DNA from: an uncultured Alphaproteobacteria bacterium
GTDB taxonomy: Bacteria > Pseudomonadota > Alphaproteobacteria > Caulobacterales > Aquidulcibacteraceae
Assembly (NCBI GenBank): GCA_902826245.1
Contig: CADEEA010000034.1
Coordinates: 1 to 34,760 of the forward strand
DNA: 34,760 bases
Direction: 5' to 3'
Part shown: positions 7,905-15,733 of the stretch, piece after piece
How positions within the stretch are numbered: position 1 is the stretch's first letter
How the letters are laid out: the number at the start of each line of letters is the position of its first letter
Made by a program: the position numbers and the translations under genes
The notes under the pieces: model-generated
The model's database searches: none
Told to the model about the DNA's origin: nothing
The model's input: the letters and a program-made list of their open reading frames with translations, nothing else

Positions 7905-8756
7905 ATGAACGAGCTTAACCGCCCCAGGACGATTCTGTCGATCCAGAGCCAAGTCGTCGGCGCTCGCGTCGGCAATAGCGTGGCCGCGTTCGCGATGGAG
8001 CGGCTTGGGCTGCGCGTGTTCCAGATCCCAACCACGCTGCTCGGCCGCCGCCCTGACCATGGCGCCCCTGGGGGCGGGCCGATTCCGGCCGCAACAATTG
8101 CCAGCTTTATCGACGCCCTGGCCGCGGACGCCCTTCTTGGGGAAATCGACGCCGTGCTCACCGGCTACATCGGCGCCGCCGACCAGGTGGCGGTGATCCT
8201 CGACGCGGTCGACCGGATCAAGGCGGCGAACCCCAATGCGATCTTCGTCTGCGATCCAGTGCTGGGTGACGACGGCAAGGTCTATGTCAGCGACGAAATC
8301 GCTGACGCTGTCATCAAGTCTCTATGGGCCAACGCCGATTGGCTGATGCCCAACGCGTTCGAACTTGGCCTCATTGTGGGGCGCGAGATCGATGGGCTGG
8401 GCGCGGCACGCGACGGCGCTCGGCGCATCGGCAAGCCCTTGCTGGTGTCCTCGATCCGCACCGCGCTTGGCGTTGGTAATCTGTTCGCCTCCCCCTCGGG
8501 CGATTGGTTCTGCGAAACCGCGCGCCTGCCGCGCGCGCCCAAGGGGGCGGGAGACCTGCTTTCGGCGTTGTTTCTGGCGCGGCGGCTGCGGGGAGAAACT
8601 CTCACGTTCGCGCTCGAAGGCGCGACCGGGGCGGTCTATGACGTGATCGTACGATCGCTCGCCGCCAACAGCGAGGATTTGGCGTTGCCCGCCGCGCACG
8701 ATCTGGTGGCCGATCCAGTGACCTGGCCACGCGCGGCGCATTTGGAACTCATATGA
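7905..8756 (+). CDS. pdxY: Pyridoxal kinase
   Basis: Phosphorylates pyridoxal to pyridoxal 5'-phosphate in the vitamin B6 salvage pathway; ribokinase superfamily, cytoplasmic. The 283-residue protein has the PdxY/PdxK N-terminus ILSIQSQVVGARVGN with the substrate-site serine. It also has FQIPTTLLGRRPDHG, TGYIGAADQV, VCDPVLGDDGKVYV and MPNAFELGLIVGR. The anion-hole/catalytic motif is PKGAGDLLSALFLA with the general-base Asp of GAGD. Length is normal. Starts at ATG 7905 and is divergent from the CitE-like gene with about 60 bases between them, which must hold both promoters. Confidence 0.92.
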   Translation: MNELNRPRTILSIQSQVVGARVGNSVAAFAMERLGLRVFQIPTTLLGRRPDHGAPGGGPIPAATIASFIDALAADALLGEIDAVLTGYIGAADQVAVILDAVDRIKAANPNAIFVCDPVLGDDGKVYVSDEIADAVIKSLWANADWLMPNAFELGLIVGREIDGLGAARDGARRIGKPLLVSSIRTALGVGNLFASPSGDWFCETARLPRAPKGAGDLLSALFLARRLRGETLTFALEGATGAVYDVIVRSLAANSEDLALPAAHDLVADPVTWPRAAHLELI

Positions 8757-8830
8757 TTGGCGCGGATATCTTGGTTAGTCTTCGGCGCATTCTAATAGCA
8801 TCGAAGCGCTTACCCATGACTCACGATAAT

Positions 8831-8937
8831 CCGTCATTCCGGACGCGCGGAGCGCGATCCGGAACCCAGGGGGTCGCAAAGCACCGTGCTTGTTGCCCCT
8901 GGGTTCCGGGTTCGGCTTCGCCGCCCCGGAATGACGG
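8831..8937. repeat. Intergenic palindromic element, copy 1
   Basis: A 107-bp imperfect palindrome with termini CCGTCATTCCGG and CCGGAATGACGG. Nested inside is CGGAACCCAGGGG facing CCCCTGGGTTCCGG. A second copy with the same ends and same inner arms lies at 14853-14964. It could fold into a long cruciform or RNA hairpin and may serve as a terminator after pdxY. The rest of the 8757-8997 gap holds nothing else I can identify. Confidence 0.85.
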
Positions 8938-8997
8938 AGCTTATTTTTCCTCGCCCCACTGCTTTCCCGGCAAGGACAAGCCTTGCACAGGCTCACC

Positions 8998-10104
8998 ATG
9001 ACCGACGGATTTGTCGCCCCCGGCTTCGAACGCGTTTACGATGCATTCGAAAGCAATCTCTCCGAAGAACTCGGCGCCAGCTTCGCCGCCGTGCGCGAGG
9101 GCGAGATCGTGGTCGACCTCTGGGGCGGCTGGGCCAATCGCGACCAAACCAAGCCGTGGGCCCGCGACACCATCGCGCCGGTATACTCTACCACGAAAGG
9201 CGTCAGCGCGCTGATTATAGCGATGCTCGCCGACCAGGGTTTGATCGACTACGATGCGCCGCTGACATCTCTCTGGCCCGCTTTCGGCGTTCACGGCAAG
9301 AACCACGTCACCATCGCGCAAACCCTCGCGCATCAGGCCGGTGTTCCGGGCTTCATCGAGCCGATAGACCCAGACCTGTGGCTCGATCCGCCGCGCTGCG
9401 CCGACGCGATAGCCGCGCTTGCGCCGTTGTGGACACCTGGAAGCGCCAGCGGCTATCACCCGCTCACCTGGGGCTATATTGTGGGCGAGATTGCGCGACG
9501 CGCGGCGGAGCGTTCGCTTGGAACCATCCTGCGCGAAGATATTTGCGCTCCGCTCGGCATCGATTTTCAAATCGGCGCCCCCGAAGCCGAACACCATCGC
9601 TGCGCCGAGATGAAAAAACCCTCGCGCGCTGGCGAGTTCGGCGAGATCACGGCCCCGCGCAAGGCCGCGTTCTTTACACCGTGGGCGGCGCCTGTCCGGG
9701 GTTCGACGCTGTGGCGCAAGATTGAGATCCCTTCCGCCAACGGCCACGGCGGCGCGCTCGGGATCGCGCGACTGTACGAAGCCTACGCGACGGAGGGCGA
9801 AATCGCAGGCAAGCGCGCGCTCTCCGCAGAAGGCTTCGCCGCACTGACCAAGCGCATCTGGCGCGGCGACGATCTGGTGTTGCCGTTCAACATCGACTGG
9901 CGCGCCGGCATTATCGGCAATTCCAACCGCATCTACGGCCCCAACCCCGAAGCATTCGGCCATTCCGGCATGGGCGGCTCGTGCGGCTTTGGCGATCCGG
10001 TCGCGCGAGTTTCCGCAGGCTACGTGATGAACAAGCAGTCGCACCACATCATGGGCGACCCGCGCGCATTGCGCTTGATAGAAGCCCTGTACGCATGCGT
10101 CTGA
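8998..10104 (+). CDS. Serine hydrolase, beta-lactamase/EstB-like family
   Basis: 368 residues of the class C beta-lactamase-fold serine hydrolases (esterases and D-aminopeptidases in other bacteria). The catalytic SxxK motif is S64-T-T-K67 in VYSTTKGVS. The second motif, Y153 in SGYHPLTWGY, has the Tyr-His form common in family VIII esterases. A third box is HSGMGG at about H322, in place of KTG. No signal peptide is visible, so it is probably cytoplasmic and more likely an esterase than an antibiotic-degrading enzyme. I chose ATG 8998; a TTG at 8983 has a better-placed AAGGA and would add five residues. The next gene starts inside its last codons (10095). Confidence 0.85.
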   Translation: MTDGFVAPGFERVYDAFESNLSEELGASFAAVREGEIVVDLWGGWANRDQTKPWARDTIAPVYSTTKGVSALIIAMLADQGLIDYDAPLTSLWPAFGVHGKNHVTIAQTLAHQAGVPGFIEPIDPDLWLDPPRCADAIAALAPLWTPGSASGYHPLTWGYIVGEIARRAAERSLGTILREDICAPLGIDFQIGAPEAEHHRCAEMKKPSRAGEFGEITAPRKAAFFTPWAAPVRGSTLWRKIEIPSANGHGGALGIARLYEAYATEGEIAGKRALSAEGFAALTKRIWRGDDLVLPFNIDWRAGIIGNSNRIYGPNPEAFGHSGMGGSCGFGDPVARVSAGYVMNKQSHHIMGDPRALRLIEALYACV

Positions 10105-11318
10105 AAATTGCCCCCCGTCTCTGGTTCGAAATCGGCGCCGTGCTGGTCGCGCTCGCTCTGGTATTGGTCTTGGGCGATCTGCTCGTGCGCTCTCGCAATT
10201 TGGCGCTGCCCGGTGGGCAACCGGTGTTCGGCGATTACATCGCCTTCTGGAGTGCTGGCAAAACCGTGCTCGATGGCAAAGCCGAGGAGGTGCACAAACG
10301 CGAACCGCAATGGACCCATCACCGCGAGGCCGTGCCGGAAGTCAAATTCTATGCGCAATTCGCTTCACCGCCGACCTTTCTATTGTTTACACCGATCATG
10401 GCGCTCGCGCCCTATCACGTCTCTGCAATCATCTTCCTTGCGCTCTGTTTGACCCTTTACTTCTTCGCGATGGCGAAAATCCTGCCCGACAAACGGTCGC
10501 TGATTTTCGCCGCCACAGTGCCCGCGATTGTCTACCAATTGGGTTCCATCCAGCTTGGCATGATCATCGCCAGCGTCTCGGGGCTTGCGCTGTTCTGGCT
10601 CGATCGGCGTCCACGCCTCGCAGGCGCTTTGGTGAGCGTGCTCGCGATCAAGCCGCATCTCGCCATTCTCTGGCCGCTGCTGCTGGCGTTGTCCGGGCGG
10701 TGGCGCGCCTTCGCCGCCGCAGCCATAGCCACCGCCATTTTCGTCGCAGTCGGCGGCCTGGTGTTTGGGTTCGACGCTTATTTGCGGTTCTTTGCGAGCC
10801 TTTCAGGCGCTGCGCGAGTTATCATAGAACAACGCGTGGCGACGCCCTCCTACGGCAGCCTCTACGCCAATCTGCTGCAGGCGCACGCACCGCAAGCAAT
10901 CGCCGCCACCGCGCACGCAGTCAGCGCGGCCGGAGCACTCGGGCTCTCACTTTGGGTTTTCCGCAACGGCCAGCGCGGCGAACAAGGCGCGGCGCTGTGC
11001 GCGGCGACAATGCTGATCTCGCCCTATATGTTCTTCTACGATTTCGCGTTGCTCGCCGCGGGTGTCGCCCTACTGGGCGCGCCGCGCAATCGCTTCGAGA
11101 TCGTGGCGTACGTTTTCGGCTGGGGCGCCGGTCTCTCACTGGCCGCGGGGGTCTATTTACCTCATCCTCACGTTTTGCATCTGGGCGCGCTGACCATCAA
11201 CACGCCCGTCATTCCGCAGCTGCCAATCGGCCCGCTGGCTGCGTGGCTGGTGCTGATCGCCGCGCTCAGGCGCGCAGGAAACGTGGGCCCTGCCCCGGCG
11301 CCAGCACCACAGACGTAA
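10095..11318 (+). CDS. GT87/DUF2029-like polytopic membrane protein (putative polyprenol-linked glycosyltransferase)
   Basis: 407 residues with about ten membrane helices. After the first helix comes the periplasmic segment FGDYIAFWSAGKTVLDGKAEEVH, with an aspartate in the position used as catalytic base by GT-C glycosyltransferases of the DUF2029/GT87 family. Later family-like features are FASPPTFLLFTPIMALAPY, IQLGMIIAS, AIKPHLAILWPLLLAL and SPYMFFYDFALLAAG. It overlaps the upstream hydrolase by 10 bases and is therefore probably co-translated with it. Its 3' end overlaps the convergent phosphatase gene by 53 bases. The sugar donor and acceptor cannot be told from sequence. Confidence 0.82.
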   Translation: MRLKIAPRLWFEIGAVLVALALVLVLGDLLVRSRNLALPGGQPVFGDYIAFWSAGKTVLDGKAEEVHKREPQWTHHREAVPEVKFYAQFASPPTFLLFTPIMALAPYHVSAIIFLALCLTLYFFAMAKILPDKRSLIFAATVPAIVYQLGSIQLGMIIASVSGLALFWLDRRPRLAGALVSVLAIKPHLAILWPLLLALSGRWRAFAAAAIATAIFVAVGGLVFGFDAYLRFFASLSGAARVIIEQRVATPSYGSLYANLLQAHAPQAIAATAHAVSAAGALGLSLWVFRNGQRGEQGAALCAATMLISPYMFFYDFALLAAGVALLGAPRNRFEIVAYVFGWGAGLSLAAGVYLPHPHVLHLGALTINTPVIPQLPIGPLAAWLVLIAALRRAGNVGPAPAPAPQT

Positions 11319-11970
11319 GCGGTCCGCCGAAGCAAGCGCCGGTGTCGACATTGATGCGGCGTGGGCTGAGGTGCGGCTTGAGATCCGGCAACGGCGTGTG
11401 GCCGTGGATCACGGTTAGGCCTTCCAGCTCAGGCCGATCAGGCCAGCGTTCGGAGTTGAAGAATTTCCCCGAACGCGTCCACAGGTGGATTTCTTCCTTG
11501 CACGCTGGGAACGTGTGCGGATCGATGCCGGCGTGCACAAACACCAGCCCACGGGCTTCGTCGCGCCAAATGGCGGGCAATTCCCGCATCCAATTCAGAT
11601 GGCCGGTATCGATCGCGTCACGCCAATCGTCCGCGGCGCCGTTGGCTTGTTTGTAGGAGGCGATGGTTTCGTCGCCGCCATTGGTGGCCCAGTGATAGAT
11701 GCCGATCGACTCTCGCTTGGAATAGGCGTGCAGCATCAGCTCTTCGTGATTGCCCTTGAGCGCCAGCGCTTCGCCGCTGCGCGTAAGCTCCAGCGCCAGC
11801 GCCACCACGCCGCGGCTGTCAGGCCCGCGATCGATGAGGTCGCCCAACAGCACTATTTTGTAGGAATTGGCCCACTCGCGCGCGTCATCGCGGATAAAGC
11901 CGAGCAGCCGCTCGAACTTCTCCCTCTCGCCGTGCACATCGCCGATGGCGTAATAGACCGTTTCACTCAT
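11266..11970 (-). CDS. PPP-family metallophosphatase (bacterial serine/threonine phosphatase / ApaH-like)
   Basis: 234 residues with the three signature blocks of PPP metallophosphatases: GDVHG (residues 10-14), GDLIDRG and GNHEE. These supply the Asp, His and Asn ligands of the di-metal centre. Further downstream are FVHAGI and VIHGHTPL with the remaining histidines. Substrates could be phosphoproteins or dinucleoside polyphosphates; the sequence does not decide. The start ATG at 11970 overlaps the rarD stop in an ATGA arrangement, so it is the last gene of a three-gene unit. Its 3' end lies antisense over the last 53 bases of the GT87-like gene. Confidence 0.88.
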   Translation of the reverse strand: MSETVYYAIGDVHGEREKFERLLGFIRDDAREWANSYKIVLLGDLIDRGPDSRGVVALALELTRSGEALALKGNHEELMLHAYSKRESIGIYHWATNGGDETIASYKQANGAADDWRDAIDTGHLNWMRELPAIWRDEARGLVFVHAGIDPHTFPACKEEIHLWTRSGKFFNSERWPDRPELEGLTVIHGHTPLPDLKPHLSPRRINVDTGACFGGPLTSVVLAPGQGPRFLRA

Positions 11971-12869
11971 GGCTGCTTCGCTCGCGCCAGCGTATCCCAC
12001 GCGAAGAAGCCAAGGCCAGCCCAGATCAACGCGAAACTGATAGCGTGCAGCATGGTGAAAGGCTCGCCGAACGCCAATCCGGTCAAAAACTGCAGCGTCG
12101 GCGCCACAAATTGCAGCAATCCCAAAATTGTGAAACTTACCCGCCGCGCGCCAAAAGCAAACGCCATCAGGGGGATTGCGGTTGCAGGGCCTGCTGTGGC
12201 GAGAAGCAGCGCTGTCGAGGGATCGGCGCTGAACCCCAGCGGCGCTTCGCGCGCAACCCAAACCAGCATCGCTATCGCCACCGGCGCCAGCGCGAGGCTC
12301 TCGACCAGCAGGCCGACCGCGGCGGGCACGGCAGCGCGCTTGCGGATCACAGCGTATCCCGACCATGAGACACAAATCGCGAGCGCCACCCAAGGCGGCG
12401 CGCCCAACGCCAAACCCTGCACGATCACGCCGGCCAAAGCGAGAACCAGCGCCACGCCCTGCAATCCGGCGATTCTCTCGCGAAAGAACAAAACTCCGAC
12501 AGCGACGCTGACGAGCGGCGCCAGGAAATAAGCAAGCGAAGATTCGATCACGCGCTCGTTGAGAATGAGGTAGACGTAGAGTCCCCAGTTCACGAAGATG
12601 AAGCAGGCCGAGGCCGCAAGTGCAGCGAGCATAAGCGGCTTGAACGCGGCGGCAATCTCCTGCCGCCCAAGCCGCCACCCGCTCATCACGAAAACCGCGA
12701 TCAGCGCCCACGGCGCCGCCCACAGGATGCGTTGCGCCAATACTTCGCGGACATCGATCTGCGCGAAGAGTTTGAGATACAGCGGAAAGAAGCCCCACAT
12801 GACGTAGGCGCTCGCCGCGGCGACGAAGCCAGCGCGATGATCCGGCGCCGTTGCATCGTCAGCTTTCAC
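11967..12869 (-). CDS. rarD: RarD-type EamA/DMT superfamily transporter
   Basis: 300 residues with ten predicted membrane helices. The RarD subgroup pattern is clear: SAYVMWGFFPLYLKLF at the start, LAQRILWAAPWALI, FVNWGLYVYLILNERVIESSLAYFLAPLVSV, then LFFRERI and the second EamA half. RarD proteins are inner-membrane permeases of unknown substrate. The start is a GTG at 12869 overlapping the GNAT stop (GTGA); its stop overlaps the phosphatase start (ATGA). The order GNAT-rarD-phosphatase is thus a tightly coupled operon. Confidence 0.88.
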   Translation of the reverse strand: MKADDATAPDHRAGFVAAASAYVMWGFFPLYLKLFAQIDVREVLAQRILWAAPWALIAVFVMSGWRLGRQEIAAAFKPLMLAALAASACFIFVNWGLYVYLILNERVIESSLAYFLAPLVSVAVGVLFFRERIAGLQGVALVLALAGVIVQGLALGAPPWVALAICVSWSGYAVIRKRAAVPAAVGLLVESLALAPVAIAMLVWVAREAPLGFSADPSTALLLATAGPATAIPLMAFAFGARRVSFTILGLLQFVAPTLQFLTGLAFGEPFTMLHAISFALIWAGLGFFAWDTLARAKQP

Positions 12870-13303
12870 GATGTCTGCGTTCCATAGGGCGCGGGATTCT
12901 TGATCTGCATGAAGCGTTCCGGCGCCGTCAGCGGCGTGAAGCCAAGTGGCTCGTAGACGCCGTGTGCATCCTTGGTGCCCAAGAGCCAACGGCGCAGCCC
13001 TTGGAGTTCCGGAAGCTCCAGAAATGTCCGCACCAAGGTGCGGCCGAGACCGCGCCCTTGCTTTCCCGGTAGCACAATCACGTCGCAGAGCCAGGCAAAC
13101 GTCGCTTTGTCCGTCACCACGCGCGCGAAGCCGATCAGCTTGCCGTGATCGTCGCGCGCGACGACGCACATGGAGTTCGCGCATGCGCGCTCCACCACAT
13201 CACGCGGAACACCGGGCGACCAATAGGTCTCGCGCAACACCCGATGTATGACATCGAGATCGTCTACGGACGGTTGTTCGATTGCGATCAGCAAGGTTCC
13301 CAC
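12866..13303 (-). CDS. GNAT family N-acetyltransferase
   Basis: About 145 residues of the GCN5-related acetyltransferase fold. The acetyl-CoA binding motif is VIVLPGKQGRGLGRTLV, followed by the strand/helix LRRWLLGTKDAHGVYEPLGF with the conserved Tyr. SMCVVARDDHGKLIGFARVV is the central sheet. The substrate is unknown. There is no ATG at the 5' end: GTG 13303 is chosen, but TTG at 13309 or 13294 are alternatives (GGTGGG precedes the last). It is first gene of the operon with rarD and the phosphatase; no clear promoter was identified in 13310-13389. Confidence 0.82.
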   Translation of the reverse strand: MGTLLIAIEQPSVDDLDVIHRVLRETYWSPGVPRDVVERACANSMCVVARDDHGKLIGFARVVTDKATFAWLCDVIVLPGKQGRGLGRTLVRTFLELPELQGLRRWLLGTKDAHGVYEPLGFTPLTAPERFMQIKNPAPYGTQTS

Positions 13304-13389
13304 CAACAAATAAATAGCCGCATTTGGGCAGCGTCGCCAGCGTGTGCGGGTGGACGCCAGTGCAACAATTCTTTCAGTTCGCTACCGGT

Positions 13390-13758
13390 TCAGCGCAATT
13401 GATCCTCAATCGTGCGCGTGCGGTCTGTCACCACGTCGCCGGTGTGCTTGGTCGAAGCCGGTTCGAGCAGAAGGACCCAACATTCCGACTCCGCGCGAGG
13501 ATTATGCATGGTGTTTTTCGGCACAACATGAAACTCGCCCTCGCGGACGAGCACGGCGGGCCTGTCCTGGTATTCGATCGAAAGCTCACCTTTGACGATA
13601 AAGAACAATTCGTCTTCATCGTCATGTTTGTGCCAAACGAACTCGCCCTTGACCTTGGCCGCCTTGAGATATTGGTCGTTGATGCGTGCAATCACCTTGG
13701 GCGACCAATGCTCGGTCACCGCGTCGAAGGCGCCGCGCAGGTCGGTTGCGGCAATCAC
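13390..13758 (-). CDS. Cupin domain protein
   Basis: 122 residues, a single-domain cupin. Motif 1 is FVWHKHDDEDELFFIVKGEL (His, His, Glu metal ligands) and motif 2 is GEFHVVPKNTMHNPRAES with the fourth ligand histidine. Such proteins are often non-enzymatic or isomerase-like small metal-binding proteins; substrate unknown. The GTG start at 13758 overlaps the asd stop (GTGA), so it is translated from the asd transcript. No link to aspartate metabolism is evident beyond this coupling. Confidence 0.85.
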   Translation of the reverse strand: MIAATDLRGAFDAVTEHWSPKVIARINDQYLKAAKVKGEFVWHKHDDEDELFFIVKGELSIEYQDRPAVLVREGEFHVVPKNTMHNPRAESECWVLLLEPASTKHTGDVVTDRTRTIEDQLR

Positions 13759-14786
13759 GCCGCGCGCAGCCGCTTGAACAGCCCACGGTTGAGCATCAGC
13801 TCCGCTATCTGCACCGCGTTGAGCGCAGCGCCTTTGCGCAGATTGTCGCTCACTACCCAAAGCGACAGCCCGTGCTCGACCGTCTTGTCGTTGCGGATGC
13901 GCGAGACAAAAGTCGCGAATTCGCCGACGCAATCGAGCGGCGTGGCGTAGCCGCCATCTTCGTGCTTGTCGATCACCATGATCCCCGGGGCCTCACGCAG
14001 GATTTCGCGCGCTTCGTCAGCCTCAATCGCGTTTTCGAACTCGATGTTCACCGCCTCGGAATGGCCCACGAACACTGGCACGCGCACGCTGGTGGCGGTG
14101 AGCTTGATTTTCGGATCGAGGATCTTCTTGGTCTCGACCTCGATCTTCCACTCTTCTGTCGTGTAGCCGTCCTCCATGAAATCGCCGCCATGGGGGATGA
14201 CGTTGAAGGCAATCTGCTTGGGAAAATGTTCGCAGACGATCTCATCGTTGACGTAGAGCTTCTTGGTCTGCGTCCAGAGTTCGTCCATCGCTTCCTTGCC
14301 GGCGCCGGAGACGGATTGATACGTCGCCACCACCACGCGCTTGATCGTGGCGCGATCATGCAGCGGCTTCAGCGCCACCACCAATTGCGCCGTCGAGCAA
14401 TTCGGATTGGCTATGATGTTGAGCTTGTCATAGCCCATCACCGCGTCCGGGTTCACTTCCGGCACCACCAACGGCACGCGGCTATCCATGCGCCACGCGG
14501 AAGAATTGTCGATCACCACGGCCCCCGTGGCGCCGATTTTCGGCGACCATTGCTTCGACACCGCCCCTCCGGCGCTCATCAACACGAGGTCGACGCCGGA
14601 GAAATCGAATTGCTCGAGGTCCTTGCACTTCAACGTGCGGTCGCCGTAGCTGATTTCCGTACCCATCGAGCGGCGCGACGCCAGCGCAATCACTTCGTCG
14701 GCGGGAAACAGCCGCTCCTGCAGAATGGTCAGCATTTCCCGGCCCACATTTCCCGTGGCGCCGACGACAGCTACCCGCAAACCCAT
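13755..14786 (-). CDS. asd: Aspartate-semialdehyde dehydrogenase
   Basis: Reduces aspartyl-4-phosphate to aspartate semialdehyde with NADPH, the branch point to lysine/diaminopimelate, threonine and methionine. The 343-residue protein has the NADP motif VVGATGNVGREM at residues 7-18, the catalytic cysteine C130 in NPNCSTAQ, YQSVSGAG, and the acid/base histidine H242 in RVPVFVGHSEAV. Full length for the family. ATG at 14786 is preceded by GGGAG about 9 bases away. A TTGACG lies at 14833-14828 on the minus strand but with no convincing -10, so I do not annotate a promoter. Confidence 0.97.
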   Translation of the reverse strand: MGLRVAVVGATGNVGREMLTILQERLFPADEVIALASRRSMGTEISYGDRTLKCKDLEQFDFSGVDLVLMSAGGAVSKQWSPKIGATGAVVIDNSSAWRMDSRVPLVVPEVNPDAVMGYDKLNIIANPNCSTAQLVVALKPLHDRATIKRVVVATYQSVSGAGKEAMDELWTQTKKLYVNDEIVCEHFPKQIAFNVIPHGGDFMEDGYTTEEWKIEVETKKILDPKIKLTATSVRVPVFVGHSEAVNIEFENAIEADEAREILREAPGIMVIDKHEDGGYATPLDCVGEFATFVSRIRNDKTVEHGLSLWVVSDNLRKGAALNAVQIAELMLNRGLFKRLRAA

Positions 14787-14852
14787 ATGCTTTGCTCCCG
14801 ACGTTCAAGTGTCCAACTCGCCGCGACCGTCAACGATGACGAGCCCGTACTT

Positions 14853-14964
14853 CCGTCATTCCGGGGCTCGCGGCACGCGAGAACCCGGAACCCAGGGGAT
14901 CGTGGAGCGCGGCGTGTGCCCCTGGGTTCCGGGTTCGCCGCTGCGCGGCGCCCCGGAATGACGG
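14853..14964. repeat. Intergenic palindromic element, copy 2
   Basis: A 112-bp imperfect palindrome with the same ends (CCGTCATTCCGG / CCGGAATGACGG) and the same inner arms (CCGGAACCCAGGGG / CCCCTGGGTTCCGG) as 8831-8937, with a different central loop. It sits between the divergent asd and RipA-like genes. The remainder of the 14787-15080 gap shows only a strong ribosome binding site before 15081. Confidence 0.85.
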
Positions 14965-15080
14965 AAAATAGCGCTGGGCCCTCTACCATGAGCCCTCACG
15001 CGCGGCGCAGAATAGTGGAAGTGACAGCTTTTCCAAGCGGCGGGTACTGCGCTAAGGTCATGCTTAAGGGGGGCTAACGC

Positions 15081-15581
15081 ATGGCCGAACACGCTTTCGA
15101 ATTCTACCGGCTCCTGGTCGAGGAGGTGCGCGAGGCCCGCCGCGCCCGGCGCGAACTTTCCAACATGTTCCTGACGCTGAACACGACGGGCGTCGGGGCG
15201 ATGGGTTTTCTCGCCCAAGGCGACGGCAAGGCGCTCGATCCGGCCTTGATGGCGGTGCTGGCGGCAGCGCTTGCGCTGACCTGCATCATCTGGCGTACCT
15301 CGAACTCGTACTACACGCTGCTGCTGGCGGCGAAGTACCGGGCCATCTACGCGCTCGAGAGCGAACTGGGCCGCCATCCGATCCGCGAGGAATGGGAGGC
15401 GTTGCAAGGCAAGCGGCGCACGATGAAGTGGTTCTCGCTCGAGCGAATGATGCCGGTGTTGTTCATCCTCGCTTACCTGTTGTTCGTGCTGATCCAGACG
15501 CACGCTGTGGATTTCGCAGCGCTGTACGAGCAGGCGCGCGAGCTGTTCTCTTCTGTGATGTCGCGCTTCGGGCAGCGTTAG
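15081..15581 (+). CDS. RipA/SLATT-like small membrane protein
   Basis: 166 residues with an N-terminal amphipathic helix rich in Glu and Arg (residues 5-26). Membrane segments follow at about 27-45, 54-71 and 123-139. The layout FYRLLVEEVREARRARRE, then FLTLNTTGVGAMGFL, then IWRTSNSYYTLLLAAKYRAIYALE and HPIREEWEAL matches what I know of the RipA-family octameric membrane proteins and the related SLATT-type domains. Some SLATT proteins are predicted pore-forming effectors in conflict systems. No partner nucleotide-sensor gene lies next to it here, so defence function is not supported. The ATG at 15081 follows AAGGGGGG at good spacing. Confidence 0.75.
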   Translation: MAEHAFEFYRLLVEEVREARRARRELSNMFLTLNTTGVGAMGFLAQGDGKALDPALMAVLAAALALTCIIWRTSNSYYTLLLAAKYRAIYALESELGRHPIREEWEALQGKRRTMKWFSLERMMPVLFILAYLLFVLIQTHAVDFAALYEQARELFSSVMSRFGQR

Positions 15582-15641
15582 AACGTCGCGCGTTTCGACG
15601 AGCGCGGAATCGCGCGTCCGGTAGTTCGCCATCGTGCGGCC

Positions 15642-15691
15642 TTCGACAAGCTCAGGCTGACGAAAAATGGCGTCACGTTGAGCTTGTCGAA
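15642..15691. repeat. Inverted repeat with perfect 13-bp arms
   Basis: TTCGACAAGCTCA (15642-15654) faces TGAGCTTGTCGAA (15679-15691) across a 24-base loop. It lies in the 152-bp gap between the convergent RipA-like and acetyltransferase genes and could act as a bidirectional terminator. The arm sequence resembles a dispersed intergenic palindrome common in alphaproteobacterial genomes. Confidence 0.75.
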
Positions 15692-15733
15692 ACGCGACGC
15701 CAGCGCCGACGCCGGCTCTATGCACGCGCAGCG

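Noticed and set aside
8941..10047. 368-codon open frame on the minus strand
   Set aside because: Lies opposite the serine hydrolase with its SxxK and Tyr motifs; composition is shadow-like (Arg/Ala/Gly-rich).
8998..10104. Antibiotic-inactivating class C beta-lactamase
   Set aside because: No signal peptide, Tyr-His second motif and HSG in place of KTG; fits esterase/peptidase relatives better.
13686..15077. 463-codon open frame on the plus strand
   Set aside because: It is antisense to asd and the cupin gene, His/Arg-rich, with no family motifs; shadow of high-GC coding sequence.
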